From Taxawa tesnikishii (nom. ined.) (taxonomy: Eukaryota; Ascomycota; Dothideomycetes; Dothideales): a stretch of 64,000 nt of DNA. A program made the translations under genes and the position numbers. This document shows positions 20,567 through 31,846 of this stretch, in pieces. How positions within the stretch are numbered: position 1 is the stretch's first letter; each line of letters opens with the position of its first letter. The stretch covers positions 310,001 to 374,000 of the forward strand of contig JAPDRO010000013.1 in the NCBI GenBank assembly GCA_030247885.1, given 5' to 3'. The notes beneath the pieces are model-generated. The model saw only the letters and a program-made list of their open reading frames with translations, ran no database searches and was not told the origin of the DNA.

Positions 20567-22719
20567 CTATCTTCCAGCCGTCTCTTGCGACTTTTGGGAA
20601 CCCTCGACATCACGCTTGTCGTTGTGTTCCTCTGTTTTGCTGGCTTCTATCATGCCATGCTCCACGTCCTTCTCAACGACCCTTTCATCCTCGCTCATCT
20701 CCGGCTCGGTCGGTGGTAAAGCCTTGTACTTCTTCCCAAACGCCAGCTCACGAATCTTTCCCTTGTTGCTCGCTGGATCAACGTCTTTCGCTATGTTGGC
20801 AAACTTGAGCTTCTTCCTATCATCAGCAGCAAATTCACCACCAGTGTGTTTGTCCTTTGCGACTAGCTCAATTGGAGGCAGCGGGGCGCCTCTTAGAACA
20901 GTCAGAGCGTCACTGACTAGATTATAGTGTGCGATGCGCTCAGGAAGATTGTCAGGAATCTTGTGGTAGTTGGGATATAGGTAATCCGTGATGTCAGACA
21001 CTGTGGCAGGTCAGCAAAGTGTAGGCAGGCAAGCAAACCAAAGGGGAAAGGAAAGGAGCAGCCGAGCACGTACACTGGTAGCGCTGCTCGCGAATCCACT
21101 TTATGAAAAGCTCGTTGTTGCGTGGTCTGCCTCGGATGGAGAGGTAGAAGATGACATCCCATAAATCTGCTCTTGCTGTGTCGCGGTCGGGAGAATAGAG
21201 GTGAGAGCGAGCGCAGTTCTTAGCGATGTCGAGCTCCCACTTCTCAACCGCGCGATAGGTTTTGTGGAGCCGACTGCGCAAGTAGTGACAGCCTCTGTAG
21301 AGTTGCTCAGGTTCTTGCCAATTGCCCAACTTCAAGAGATCGTCAAAAGAAAGAACAGGCCTTTCGCCTCAAGCTCGTCCAGAGGAGCGAAGCGTGTGGC
21401 TTTCTTAGGGTACTCGATGTTGCCATGCACCAAGCTCTCGTGGTTGAAATACTTGACTTGTAGGTTGTTCGCCTCGTATGTCTGGTGCCAGTCTGGGTAA
21501 CCCATCACTTCGAAGGTTGCCATCATGTCCGGAGCTGCATAGACTTTGACCTGACGTCCAGATGGTGTGGTCATCTTCCTTTGATCCATGATGCAGATAT
21601 AGATCTTGCCTTGACCTAACTCGCGGCGACGCCAACCATGGAAGATGACGAAAATTGGTGAATTAGTGAACGAGATCAGCTCACTGAAGCCAGTAGGCCG
21701 CCAGAGCAGATGAACGCCAATCATCAGCAATGCCTCGTCAAGAGGCATATCGTACATTGATGCATGGAGACTGTGGCGGTTCCATTCGGCGTTTGGCATA
21801 AGGAACGTGGGAGAATTGAAACCGGCCGACCGGTATATTCCTTCCAAGCTAAACGAACGAGCCAATTTGATGGGACTGTCTTCAATCGAAGCTATAGCAA
21901 CGATCAGCTTTGCGCTTCGTACTCCGCTGGCAGGGCTTGCCTTCAAGAGCATCTATCGTATCCTTACTGAGGCTCACATTCTCCCGTGCAACCTTCCGTT
22001 CTGGCTTAATCCTGGCGTCGAAGGGTTTTTGCTCCTTCTCGGAGGTTGGTCTCATTTTCAGCTTTTGCTGGAAATCATCCGGAAAAGGCTTGCTTGTCTG
22101 GAGAGACTTGTCAGCTCAGTGCATGATATGCTTAATTGAGGCGCTTTACCTTTCGACGCTTGTTCTTCTGGGCCCCAGCGACCCTGGCAGGTTGCTCGAC
22201 AGATTCATGGTCGTCTTCATGGTCATCCTCGTCAGATGCATCTGATTCAGCTGCCGGTGCGTCAACTTTGCCGGGAGGTGAATCCGAAGAAGCAGCCTCA
22301 GCCTTCACGCGTTCCGCTCTTTTCTGTGCCTTTCTCTTCTTCTTCTTCGCTGCGTCTATGCGCTGTCGGCGCTCAGTTCCTGCATTAATCCTGGTCCTCA
22401 CTTTCAGAGAGAGCTCACTCGACAGCCATGGGTATGCTGCGGCAGACTCGGCACTAGGCGTTGTAGTAGAGACCGCGCTGATAGCATCTAAAACTAGGGC
22501 AGCTGGTTTGACGTTGTGGTCACAGGCGTCTGGGGCCTTTCTCTTCGCCGCCTTCATTTGTTTGTGCTCCTTATACTCGGTCTCTCCCGCTACATCTCTT
22601 GACTCCGCCACCTTCTCTTTCATGGCCTGTGTAAAGGTTGAAAGTACAGCTAGATCTGGCATAGCAACCAGGGCCAGGCCTGGAACAGTTGTGCTAGGTA
22701 CACCGACGTTGTCTGCCAT
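20567..22719 (-). CDS. Unrecognised multi-exon gene with Lys-rich N-terminal half
   Basis: Exons 22719-22150, 22097-21968, 21891-21074 (with a problem inside) and 21000-20567 join in phase through introns 22098-22149, 21892-21967 and 21001-21073, each with good donors. The N-terminal half is Ala/Lys-rich with a basic run (KKKKRKAQKRAERVKAEAA) and an acidic patch. The central part looks folded and conserved: GWRRRELGQGKIYICIMDQR, MMATFEVMGYPDWHQTYEAN, then LKLGNWQEPEQLYRGCHYLR. The tail is charged. Near 21360 the frame changes. Either a 53-nt intron (21361-21413, poor GTACCC donor) is removed, or one base is missing after LDELEAKGL. I favour a missing base because the would-be intron reads as good protein. 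I do not recognise the family. Confidence 0.7.
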
Positions 22720-23418
22720 GGTGTGCCTGTTGAGACCTCGTGTGAGAGCAATTCAAATCAGTGATCCTCTCTTGTTGCGACCCTCGTGTGGAGCGAAGAG
22801 GCGAACAGTCTTCCTGTCCTTCCGGCAAAGTAATGGTAGGTGATTTGGGGTGGGATGAAGAGCCTTATCTGGGAAACGTTCGGTTGAACGATTTAGAGGG
22901 AAAAGAAGGCGGAGCCGAAACAACGTACGGACCAAAGAACACGTCCGCTGGTTGAGGCCGTGCTTGCTGCACTGGCTTAGGATGGCTCAGAAGAGAATTG
23001 AATCGTTCTTAAAGAGATCCAACTGAAGAACCATAGGCGCGAGAGAAGAAACCAGAGGAAAGAGAAGATTGGACGTCTGAATACGTGGTATGGGTTGTTC
23101 TGCTAGAGGCTGGCTAGAAGGAAGATCTAGCCTGAGCAGGAAAGAGTGTAGCAAGAGACAAGAAGGTTGAGTGAAGCTTTAGTGAAACAGAACTGAAGCA
23201 TGCCAACCATACTTTGTGCAACCATCCTAGGTCTCGTCTGCGATTCGTAGACCTGAAAACCTGGCCCTGACCGTAATGAACAGCTGCTCTTAGCGACCGT
23301 CTCTCGATACTTCCGTCTGACACGAGTAATGCCAGAAGAAGATAGGCGACGCTTATTCGACTTGGAACGGGTATATTGTGCCTACAGCACGAAAAACACG
23401 TAGACTGAGGATGCATCC
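22720..23418. other. Intergenic, no gene recognised
   Basis: Promoter side of the gene starting at 22719 and 3' side of the gene at 23419. Only short overlapping frames. Confidence 0.5.
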
Positions 23419-23898
23419 TCACCGCTTCTGTGAGGATACTATCTTCCGCAAAAGCCACTTGCAAGCCTCCTGGACGTCCGTGTAAGGCGCTGTAATAGTT
23501 GATGGGTCTACAGTCACCGCTAGAGCCCCCTTCAGACCTTTACTCCTGGATCCTTTCGACACATCACTCGCCTTTTCCAGTAGTTCTCCTGATGATCCAT
23601 ATCCTCTCCTCTTCAGTTCTGCCACAAAAGCCGCCTTGTACCTCCTAACAGCCCAGACTCGCACGGCGCGTTTAGTGGACAGAGCAAGGGGCGCCCGAAT
23701 AGCCCAGTATAACTTGTTCGGATTCCATGCTTGTAGGCGCCGCTGGATTTTGATATGGTGGGGATGGCGTCCGTCATTCGCTGCCTGCTGGGTTGAAGTG
23801 AACGTGGTAATGTTGATGGGTTTCGGCGCGCTTTCAAAGCGGTATAGCGGGAGTGCGACTTTGGCGGAAGCTTTTACGGTAGCAGCTGCTCGTGACAT
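23419..23898 (-). CDS. Small basic protein, unrecognised
   Basis: A single-exon frame of 159 residues from an ATG at 23898; upstream codons in the same frame lack a good ATG context. The N-terminus (MSRAAATVKASAKVALPLYR) is basic and amphipathic, as in a mitochondrial presequence. The body has HHIKIQRRLQAWNPNKLYWA and AVRVWAVRRYKAAFVAELKR and the protein ends WLLRKIVSSQKR. Overall it is strongly basic, in keeping with a small mitochondrial or ribosome-associated protein, but I cannot name a family. It sits head to head, about 315 bp away, with eIF1A, so they probably share a promoter region. Confidence 0.6.
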   Translation of the reverse strand: MSRAAATVKASAKVALPLYRFESAPKPINITTFTSTQQAANDGRHPHHIKIQRRLQAWNPNKLYWAIRAPLALSTKRAVRVWAVRRYKAAFVAELKRRGYGSSGELLEKASDVSKGSRSKGLKGALAVTVDPSTITAPYTDVQEACKWLLRKIVSSQKR

Positions 23899-24212
23899 TT
23901 TTCGGGTGTAGCCCGGGTCTACATGATCCGCATGAACACTTGAGTCGAAGAGAAAAGAAAGATGGGTGTTTGGCGTTGGGCTGCTAGAGCGCGTGTGATG
24001 TGACGTCTTGGCGCGAGTTGAGTGAAAAGACGACGTTAGCATCTGATTTGCCCCACACGGGATGTGTCATATCTCTCGCCCTTTGTGCATCCCACCTTCT
24101 CTTTCCCTTTCAATCAAACAAAGCACTCCCCACACAACCTCTCTTGTCCTAAGAGACTCACAAGGCGAAGAAGCCGCACGTCGAAGAAGAGTACTTTCAA
24201 ACACCGACCGCT

Positions 24213-24867
24213 ATGCCCAAGAACAAGGGAAAGGTACGAAACCCCGCCACGCTTCCAAGAACAAGCGCCCACTACGCCCACCGCTTTTTCTGGCAATGCC
24301 AAACAACACCTGCTGACACTAGGGCGGCAATAGGGAGGAAAGAACCGAAGAAGGGGAAAGAACGAGAACGACAACGAGAAGCGCGAGTTGACCTTCAAGG
24401 AGGAGGGACAAGGTGCGACATCCCACCATCCCGCCAGCACCCCACCAGAAGCTGGTGGCGAGGCCCTTCTTTCGCCTAATCTTCTGTCTTGGGGTATTCC
24501 GACTGACACACTGTCTACAGAATACGCACAAGTCCTGAAGATGCTCGGCAACGGCCGACTGGAGGCCATGTGCTTCGACGGCGAAAAGCGACTGGCACAC
24601 ATCCGAGGCAAGCTGAGGAAGAAGGTCTGGATCAACCAGGGCGACATCATCCTCCTCTCGCTGCGTGACTACCAGGACGAAAAGGGCGACGTTATTCTCA
24701 AATACAGTGCCGACGAGGCACGGTCTTTGAAGGCATACGGGGAGCTGCCCGAAAACGCTAAGATTAACGAGACTGATACCTACGGCGGTGAAGACGAGGG
24801 CGGCTTCGAGTTCGGAGAGGACGAGGACGACGAGAGCGGCGGCGAGCTCGACATTGACGAGATTTAA
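24213..24867 (+). CDS. TIF11: Translation initiation factor eIF1A
   Basis: Exons 24213-24233, 24343-24412 and 24521-24867 give 145 residues. eIF1A binds the 40S A site and aids scanning and start-codon choice. The OB-fold signature is intact: [40 protein letters not shown] and [20 protein letters not shown], then [11 protein letters not shown] and an acidic tail ending ELDIDEI. The second exon starts at 24343 ([16 protein letters not shown]) because that keeps frame and lies 25 nt from the CTGAC branch site at 24313; an AG at 24322 is too close to the branch and changes the frame. As spliced, the usual Gly-Gly-Lys after MPKNKGK is absent, which may mean a slightly different exon edge or a missing base. 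Confidence 0.94.
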
Positions 24868-25236
24868 GCGTGCATGGAAAAGATGGCGTTGGGCGGCATA
24901 TGGATTTACGACTTGCGGACTAAGGACTAAGGATGTTCTCTAGGCGGCAGAGGATCAAGGTGACCATCGACGGTGAGGACGATTCACTGGACGAGAGGGT
25001 GAGGGCTGACGAAGCGGCAATTCACGAAGGTCATGCGTTCCAGCGGATATGCATGAAATTGGAGGACGGTCAGGATTTGTTAGTGGTCATTCAAATGCAT
25101 GATTCCTTCTCCTTAGTCGCCAGTGTACGGGATAGGTCCCGTGTCGTACGCCCCACACTGTGTTCATGTCGAGCGCTTGCCGCATCGCACCGTTTCCGAA
25201 AAAGCCGAATATGACAGGACTCTTGGTGAGGGCTTT

Positions 25237-25265
25237 GTGCGGTGCGGTGCGGTGCGGTGCGGTGC
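25237..25265. repeat. GGTGC tandem repeat
   Basis: Five to six head-to-tail copies of the 5-bp unit upstream of LAS17. Simple-sequence repeat. Confidence 0.85.
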
Positions 25266-25334
25266 CAAGATTGGCATCTACGTAACGCTCAATGCGCAGC
25301 AGCCGCACCGGTGCCCAAAACGTCTCCGATGCTC

Positions 25335-25362
25335 ACTGCCACTGCCACTGCCACTGCCACTC
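25335..25362. repeat. ACTGCC tandem repeat
   Basis: About five head-to-tail copies of the 6-bp unit upstream of LAS17. Simple-sequence repeat. Confidence 0.8.
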
Positions 25363-25583
25363 TCTCCAATACACTCGCGTCCACGCAGCCTTTGCAGTAT
25401 CTGTACCACGAGACATCGCCAGCTTCACGTGCGGACTGGCGCAATCGATTGGGACATCAAGACCAGAGACGCAATATTTCTACGTTCCTCCACGTCTCCG
25501 CCTCGAGCACCATCGTGCTATGCATACGAGCATATAACCTCTCACCCGTCATATGTTGAGCGCATTGTTGGGATCCACCGAAG

Positions 25584-27529
25584 ATGCCTTCCATATTGTC
25601 CGACGACGACAAGACGACTGTCAAGCGCGTAGTCCCGAAAGCCTCCAACAAGATCCATGCAGTTGCCGTAGCGAAGCTGTACGTCGCATACCCCAACAGG
25701 CACCGATGGACATACACCGGACTGCAGGGCGCCGCCGTCCTGGCAAACGACCTGGTGGGAAACACGTTCTGGATCAAACTCGTCGACGTCTCGGTAAGCC
25801 CTTGTGAAAGAGACTCGTATTGTCCCCACTGACACCTTCCAGCCATCAAACCGCGGTGTCTTATGGGACCAGGAAATCTACGATACATTCCAGTACAACC
25901 AGGACCGGACGTTCTTTCACAGCTTCGAGCTGGAGGACTGCATGGCCGGACTGTCGTTTGTGGACGAGAAGGAAGCAAAGCAGTTCAAGAAGAAGATGGA
26001 CGAGCGGGAGAAGAACGCCCACAAGAACACGAGGAACAAGCCGTTTGGGAATGCAGCCCAACCAGGATACCATGGAACAGCCGGTGCTGCCGGTCACCAC
26101 GGAGGAGGTGGAGGGAAGTCTCATAGCAGATTCGGACTTGGAGGTCTTCTTGGACACAGACACTCTTCGGCCTCGCAGCAACCCCCGGCACAGTCTATTA
26201 TTCCTCCTCGGGAAGTCCAGATCAACACACCTCCACAGCCTTCGCCTGCTCGGAGTCGTGCATCATCTACTATCGACTTGACCGACCCAGCGGTACAGGG
26301 TGTCTTGAACGATCTGTTGGCTATGGGTATCACGGAAGATCAAATTGAAGAACATTCTGCATTCATCAGAACGTACCTGGAGCAAAACAAAGCGACACAA
26401 GCTGCAGCCACCGCGGAAAGCGACCGAAAATTAAGGGCGCCTCCACCACCGCCTCCGAGCGCAGCCCCGGCTCGTCTTGCATCAATCTCTCCACAAACCA
26501 CGGGCGGCAGTACGACAGCGTCGAAGAGAGGACCGGCACCTGCTCCCCGCCTTCACGACGAGCTGGAGCAGCTGCAGCAGTTCAAAGACCACCTTCTCCA
26601 TCACCGTCCCCTCCACGTGCGCCTTCTCCGCCGCAGCCACGTTTCAGAGCACCTCCTCCTCTTGCAGATGCGGGCAAGTTTGCTAACAGCAATGCGCCTG
26701 CTCCTCCCAGCAGAGCAAGAGCTACATCTCAATCCACTCCGACGCCGGGTCCACCGCCACCACCTCGGCCGGCTAAGACACCTCTTGATGACGAAAGCTC
26801 CGGCCATAGGTTTGGCGTTCCTCCAGCGTTCGCAGGCAACCGTGTGCCATCCGGCTCTGTCCCGCCTCCGCCGCCAGTACGAGGTCCAGTTCCACCTCCT
26901 CCGCCAGCAAGAGACTCCGTGGCATCTCCGGCAAGCGTACCTCCGCCGCCGCCTCCACTCCCGCCCAAAGCGGCAGGCGGTCCGCCTCCGCCACCGCCTC
27001 TACCACCAAGCGCAAATCGCCCCGTTCCACCACCGCCCGCTGTAGGAGGTCCACCACCGCCGCCTCCACTTCCACCAACATCGACTGGACCTCCTCCACC
27101 GCCACCAATGCCACAGTCAGGCGGTGCACCGCCCCCGCCCCTCTTCCTCCAGGTCGTGCTCCCGCAAACGCACCCGCTGCTTCACCATTGCCAAAGGCGC
27201 CTGGCGGGGGCGGACGCGACAACCTTCTCGCAGATATTCGTGGAGGAGCCAGGCTCAAGAAGGTCTCGGATAACGAAAGAGAGACCGCAGTGCGGCTATG
27301 GTACCGGGATCCGAGACAGCGGCACCGACACCGGCTGCTTCAGGAGGCGGAGGAGGAGATGCTGCAGGTGGTTTGGCGGGTGCGTTGGCCAGTGCACTTG
27401 CGGCGAGGAAAAGTAAGGTTAGCCATAGTGGTGAGTTTCTACCCCAACCTGATGACTGCTAATATGGAAGGAACTCAAATGCTAATGTGTGCGACAGATG
27501 ATGAGGACAACAACGATGATTGGGATTGA
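25584..27529 (+). CDS. LAS17: Las17/WASP, Arp2/3 activator (three apparent frame breaks)
   Basis: Exons 25584-25793, 25843-27430 and 27498-27529, with introns 25794-25842 and 27431-27497. A WH1 domain spans the first 115 residues (AKLYVAYPNRHRWTYTGLQG; FFHSFELEDCMAGLSFVDEK). A Gly/His-rich linker and a helical segment (GVLNDLLAMGITEDQIEE) follow, then long poly-Pro blocks for profilin and SH3 partners. Next come a WH2 actin-binding motif (RDNLLADIRGGARLKKVSD) and an acidic tail DDEDNNDDWD with the terminal Trp that contacts Arp2/3. It promotes branched actin at endocytic sites; ARPC4 lies 20 kb away. The frame changes at three places where one base seems missing: CCCC at 26545-26548, CCCC at 27138-27141, and AGAGAG near 27276-27284. 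All domains lie in order, so the gene is probably functional. Confidence 0.92.
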
Positions 27530-28648
27530 AATAGGTAGAATCCTTTCGGCAATCAAAACATCTCATTATGAAACCGCTGCCTGTGACAGCGTTGTCCCTG
27601 CACGCTGAAGTTTACCGTACCTTATCCTGCTGCAGGATTGCCCAGATGTTGAGATTATTCCCCTTGCCATGTGCTGGAGTAGAGTATCGGGGTAAGACAT
27701 GTGGCTGTCATTGACGGTTGTTGATGTGCTGTTACGTGGCTGCGTGACTCGAGCGTTCTCCGAACCAATTTGCCCTCTGAAGCCCAGCGGAGAGGCTGAT
27801 GCAATCAACGGGCTACCTGCCTCCCATGGCTAAGCGTATCCGACGGTGGTTCTTGGCTGTATATGAGTCGAGAACGGAGAGGAGAGCAGAGGAGAAGAAG
27901 AGATAGGCGAATATATGCTCTCCAAAACCGCGGTAGTTGAGGCGGTAAGAGTTTAGCGTGACGGGAAGTTGCCGCCATGGTTCGATATGTGCTGGAACGT
28001 CTCGATTGAGAATATCTTCGCGTGGAAGCACGAGCTGGCTGGCGGACACGTGAATGACCCCATGATCAAACAAACGACGAGGAACAAAGCATATCTCGTT
28101 GAGGTCGGCAAGAGCCTCGGGGGCTTGTGCTTGTGGCAAGGCAAACGGTGAAGACGAAGTGCTGATGATATTGCTGGCGTGCCACGCGGTTTCGGCAGCG
28201 TTGAAGACACGCATGGGTTGGCGGACCGTATGTGGTTTGCACGACTGTAGTTGCAATCCCTGCCACCTCCCGTCATTGGTATGTCCGGTCCTACTGCAAT
28301 CTACTATGCGTTACAGCCATGCACACAGGAAACATCACTGCGGTACTGATGCTTGCTGCCCACGTGTGAAGGTAACACGCAGACTTGCGCTTCGGAAGAA
28401 CACACAGCATATACAATGAGCTACGTATTCCTAGTATTCCAATTCAGGCGTATCTTGCATACAGCCCTACATGACCAAGAAACCATCGTCTTCACGAGAG
28501 CTCGATAGCAGGCAGCGGTGTCTGGTCAGTCTGGGTACCAAATCAGCCTCTCGCTCGTCCGTTTTTTCACAAAGTCCCATTTGCGCATTCCAACGCCACA
28601 AACACCCAGTCCCGCAAGTCGTTAATTTTGCTTTGCCCAGCTGGGAGC
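27530..28648. other. Intergenic between convergent LAS17 and malate synthase
   Basis: One 147-codon minus-strand frame (28256-27813) is listed separately with low confidence. Otherwise unrecognised. Confidence 0.45.
27813..28256 (-). CDS. Doubtful small ORF
   Basis: A 147-codon open frame with a reasonably protein-like middle (EALADLNEICFVPRRLFDHG; ASQLVLPREDILNRDVPAHI) but no recognised domain and no clear promoter. Several other frames overlap it. It could be the last exon of an undetected gene or chance. Confidence 0.2.
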   Translation of the reverse strand: MQLQSCKPHTVRQPMRVFNAAETAWHASNIISTSSSPFALPQAQAPEALADLNEICFVPRRLFDHGVIHVSASQLVLPREDILNRDVPAHIEPWRQLPVTLNSYRLNYRGFGEHIFAYLFFSSALLSVLDSYTAKNHRRIRLAMGGR

Positions 28649-30507
28649 TCACAGCTTCGCAGCAGCAGCGGGGCTACCCACCTTGGTGATCTCGTTGTAG
28701 AGCAGCCTGTAGTTCTTGTTAGCGACCATCCACTTTTCTAATCCCAGAAAATCCGACTTACGAGGTCAGGAACTCAGCGTAGTCCTCTCCCGTCACCTGA
28801 GTAGCGAAGTATTTCTCTGCAAGGTGGTACTTGTTGCCCTCACCGGCCTTCTTGGCCAGTTCCTCGGCCTGCTCGTGCAACAACCTCAATGCGTACTGCT
28901 TGTCTACGCGTTTGCCCTCAGCGGTGTTGATCTGGTGCTTGCACCACTGCCACAGCTGGGAACGGGAGACCTCGGCCGTCGCCGCGTCCTCCATGAGGTA
29001 GTTGATTGGCACGCAACCGACGCCGCGCAGCCAACCCTCCATGTACCCGAGACCGATATTGAGGTTCTTGCGGATGCCCTCTTCTGTGATCTTGCCAGGC
29101 ACGTTCATGTTCAAAAGGTCGTTAGCGGTGATAGAAACGTCTTCGCGGCGTACGTGCATCTGGTTAGGAGTGGGCATGTGCTTGTTGAAGACTTCGGAGG
29201 CGATTGCGGCGAGTGCCGGATGTGCGACCCAGGTGCCGTCGTGACCGGCGCGCACTTCGCGGAGCTTATCGTTTCGGACAGAGTCCATGGCTGCTTCGTT
29301 GGCCTTGGGGTCGTTCTTGATCGGAATTTGGGCTGCCATGCCGCCCTATGATGAAGGTGTTAGCCTTGATCGCAGCTGTGCTCGCTGTCAACATACCATT
29401 GCGTGCACACCTCTGCGATGGCAAGTCTTGATGAGCAGCTTCACATAGGCGTCCATGAATGGCACAGTCATGGTGACATCAGAGCGGTCGGGAAGGACAA
29501 AGTTGGGGTGCTTGCGGAACTTCTTGATGAAGGAGAAGATGTAATCCCAGCGGCCGCAGTTGAGACCAGAAGAGTGGTCGCGGAGCTCGTAGATAATCTG
29601 CGAACAGGTAAGCGCATTGTTCGGGATGGCTCTGTCGCGCAACTCACCTCGTCCATCTCGAAGGCAGCAGGAATGGTCTCAATGAGCACAGTTCCTCTGA
29701 TGGTACCTCTCCTCATGCCGATGTAGTCCTGAGCGAGGTTGAAGACGTCATTCCAGAGTCTGGCCTCGAGGTGGGACTCCATCTTGGGGAGGTAGAAGTA
29801 AGGACCGTGGCCGCGAGCAACCAGCTCCTTGGCGTTGTGGAAGAAGTAAAGACCAAAGTCGAACAAGCTGCCAGAGATAGGCTCGCCGTCCACAGTAAAG
29901 TGCTTCTCGTCAAGGTGCCAGCCTCGAGCACGAGCAATCAGGGTGGGAAGGGCGCGGTCTGTACGGAGCTTGTACTCCTTGTTTCCTTGCTTGAAGTCGA
30001 CCTGCTTGCGGATGGCGTCGTAGAGGTTGAGCTGGCCATTGATCATGTTGTCCCATGTCGGGGCACTGGAGTCTGAGGCAGAACTGGTTAGGATGCTTGC
30101 CAAAATGCGCCGCATGCGAGCCAGAGGAACTCACCCTCGAAGTCGGCCATATAAGTCCACACATTCGAGTTCAGGGCGTTAACAACCATCTTCCTGTCGG
30201 TAGGGCCAGTGATCTCTACTCTACGGTCCACAAGACCTGGAGCTGGTGGTGCACCCTTCCAGGCATCGTTGTCACGGATGTGCTTGGTCTCTGGGAGGAA
30301 GTCGAGAGTGTTGCCCTTGTCGAGCTCGGCCTGGCGGATCACGCGACGCTGGAGGAGAGCTTTCCTCGTGCCGTTGAAGGTGCGGTGGAGCACAGCAAGG
30401 AAAACAGCAGCGTCCTTGGAGAGGATCTTGCGGGTCTGGTCGCTGAGAGGACCAAGGACCTTGACGTCCTTCAAGGTCTCGTCTGCGTTTGGCGGGATAG
30501 CTGTCAT
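28649..30507 (-). CDS. MLS1: Malate synthase, peroxisomal
   Basis: Five exons (30507-30135, 30072-29648, 29597-29397, 29345-28762, 28706-28649) join in phase to 546 residues, normal for the family. Introns are 50-63 nt. The enzyme condenses glyoxylate with acetyl-CoA to malate in the glyoxylate cycle, needed for growth on acetate and fatty acids. Marks are [40 protein letters not shown], the signature [16 protein letters not shown], and [15 protein letters not shown], which is split by an intron. The last short exon encodes [18 protein letters not shown], whose terminal AKL is a type-1 peroxisomal targeting signal. The long upstream region with tandem repeats is described separately. Also known as acuE in Aspergillus. 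Confidence 0.97.
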
Positions 30508-30859
30508 GGTTGCTGTTTCTGTATGTATGTGCGTGTCTTCTGTTCTGGGGATGTTGTGTTGGAGAAGGCTGGATTGGGGGGTATCGGGTTTGAAGTTTGA
30601 AAGAGAGAAAGAGAGATACGGGGAGTGCTGAGCTTTCTTTATGTCGTCACTTGAGGAGGGTCTATAGGTTATCATGGACTGCCGAGGGATGATCGGCGCG
30701 GTTATTCGATTGCATCGAGTTAGCACTGTCATCCCCGCCATCATCGGCTCTCGGGCGGGGGAATAATGTGTGAATGCAGATCAATTGGCTTGTCAAAGCT
30801 CTCTCCCCACAACAGCCAAGGCACCTGTGCTAGCTGTGCCGGCTGTGCCTAGCCTGGAG

Positions 30860-30972
30860 GCTGTGTGCTGTGTATTGTGTACTGTGTGCTGTTTGCTGTG
30901 TGCTGTGTGCTGTATGCTGTATGCTGTGTACTGTGTACTGATTGCCGTGTGCTGTGTGCTGTGTGCTGTGTA
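30860..30972. repeat. Degenerate 7-bp (GCTGTGT) minisatellite
   Basis: Some sixteen head-to-tail copies of a TGTGCTG-like unit with base changes (TATGCTG, TGTACTG). It lies about 350 bp upstream of the malate synthase ATG. Confidence 0.85.
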
Positions 30973-31063
30973 GTCGATAAACGGATGATGTTAACCTGAC
31001 CTGACCTGCCTACCGAGACCTCTCGTCTCCTCCGCCGTCTCTGTCTCTGCTTCTGCTGTCTTC

Positions 31064-31066
31064 ACG

Positions 31067-31098
<32 letters not shown>

Positions 31099-31108
31099 TA
31101 CACACACC
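31064..31108. repeat. (CA)n microsatellite
   Basis: An almost pure CA tract of about 45 bp with a few interruptions, upstream of malate synthase. Confidence 0.9.
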
Positions 31109-31631
31109 CAAGAAGAGAGTGCTGCTACAACGCGCGTTCCTGAATGGTCGAGAGTGCCGAGGTGTGGTCGTCATTGAAGCTGCATCGAACAGCCCACAAA
31201 GGAAGTTGACAGCTTAGCTGCTGCGGGTCTGCCACCGTGCGCGGTCGCGTCCCCCCCGGCCGCGGCTGTCCTGATCCGCAAACGCCCGAGCCATGCCTTA
31301 TCGTCCCCGTCTGTTTTCGTGTACATGTACCTGCATCGACTCATGTGCATCCGGATAGCGCAGGATAACACCGCTCCAGAGTTGGCTTCGCTGCCGTAGC
31401 ACTGTTTGTTGGCGATGCTTATCAGTGCGAAGCGCGGAAAGATTCAAGTATGGAATCACGGTTCAGCTTCACACTTCTGCTCGTCTTTGAGCTTTCTTGG
31501 TGCACTTCGGGCCTGCGGGTTGTTCCACCCCTCGGCAGTCCGGGACTTGCATGACAAAGCAGTTCCGCTTTGGCATGACAGGATTTTCCCCAGTTTGCGA
31601 GATATGCTTCTGCAGTCACCGCTTCTGAATG

Positions 31632-31664
31632 CTTGCGCTTGCACTTGCACTTGCACTTGCACTT
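31632..31664. repeat. CTTGCA hexamer repeat
   Basis: About five head-to-tail copies of CTTGCA, the first one altered. Confidence 0.85.
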
Positions 31665-31846
31665 TCCACCTGGGCGATACACGCCCTCGCATCATCCGTC
31701 CCTGAGGCCTGTAGTCTTGACCAAAATCAACTGTCCGGTTTCCAAAACCGACAAGTCAACGATTCGACAGTCTATTCGTCCACGAATCCTTTTGGAATTG
31801 AGATTTCTCTTCGGCATCAAAGTCAACACGGCAGCCTAAGCCCGTC

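Larger units (their letters stand above)
24868..25583. other. Intergenic with two short tandem repeats
   Basis: It contains GGTGC repeated about five times (25237-25265) and ACTGCC repeated about five times (25335-25362). It is the promoter region of LAS17. No gene seen. Confidence 0.55.
30508..31846. promoter_or_regulatory. Malate synthase upstream region, rich in simple repeats
   Basis: This 1.3-kb interval lies between the malate synthase start and the COQ2 3' end. It has a GCTGTGT-type heptamer array (about 30860-30972), a CA tract (31064-31108) and a CTTGCA hexamer array (about 31632-31664). No gene is supported in it. Specific activator sites were not identified. Confidence 0.5.

Noticed and set aside
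25123-25632. 169-codon plus frame upstream of LAS17
   Set aside because: It crosses two microsatellites and overlaps the LAS17 start; no family features.
26545-27284. Programmed ribosomal frameshifting in LAS17
   Set aside because: There are three sites without slippery heptamers, and the same kind of break occurs in many unrelated genes in the window.
31756-31846. COQ2 C-terminus ending at 31756
   Set aside because: The longer end is out of the family frame; restoring one base at 31903-31906 gives the expected UbiA tail and stop at 31847.
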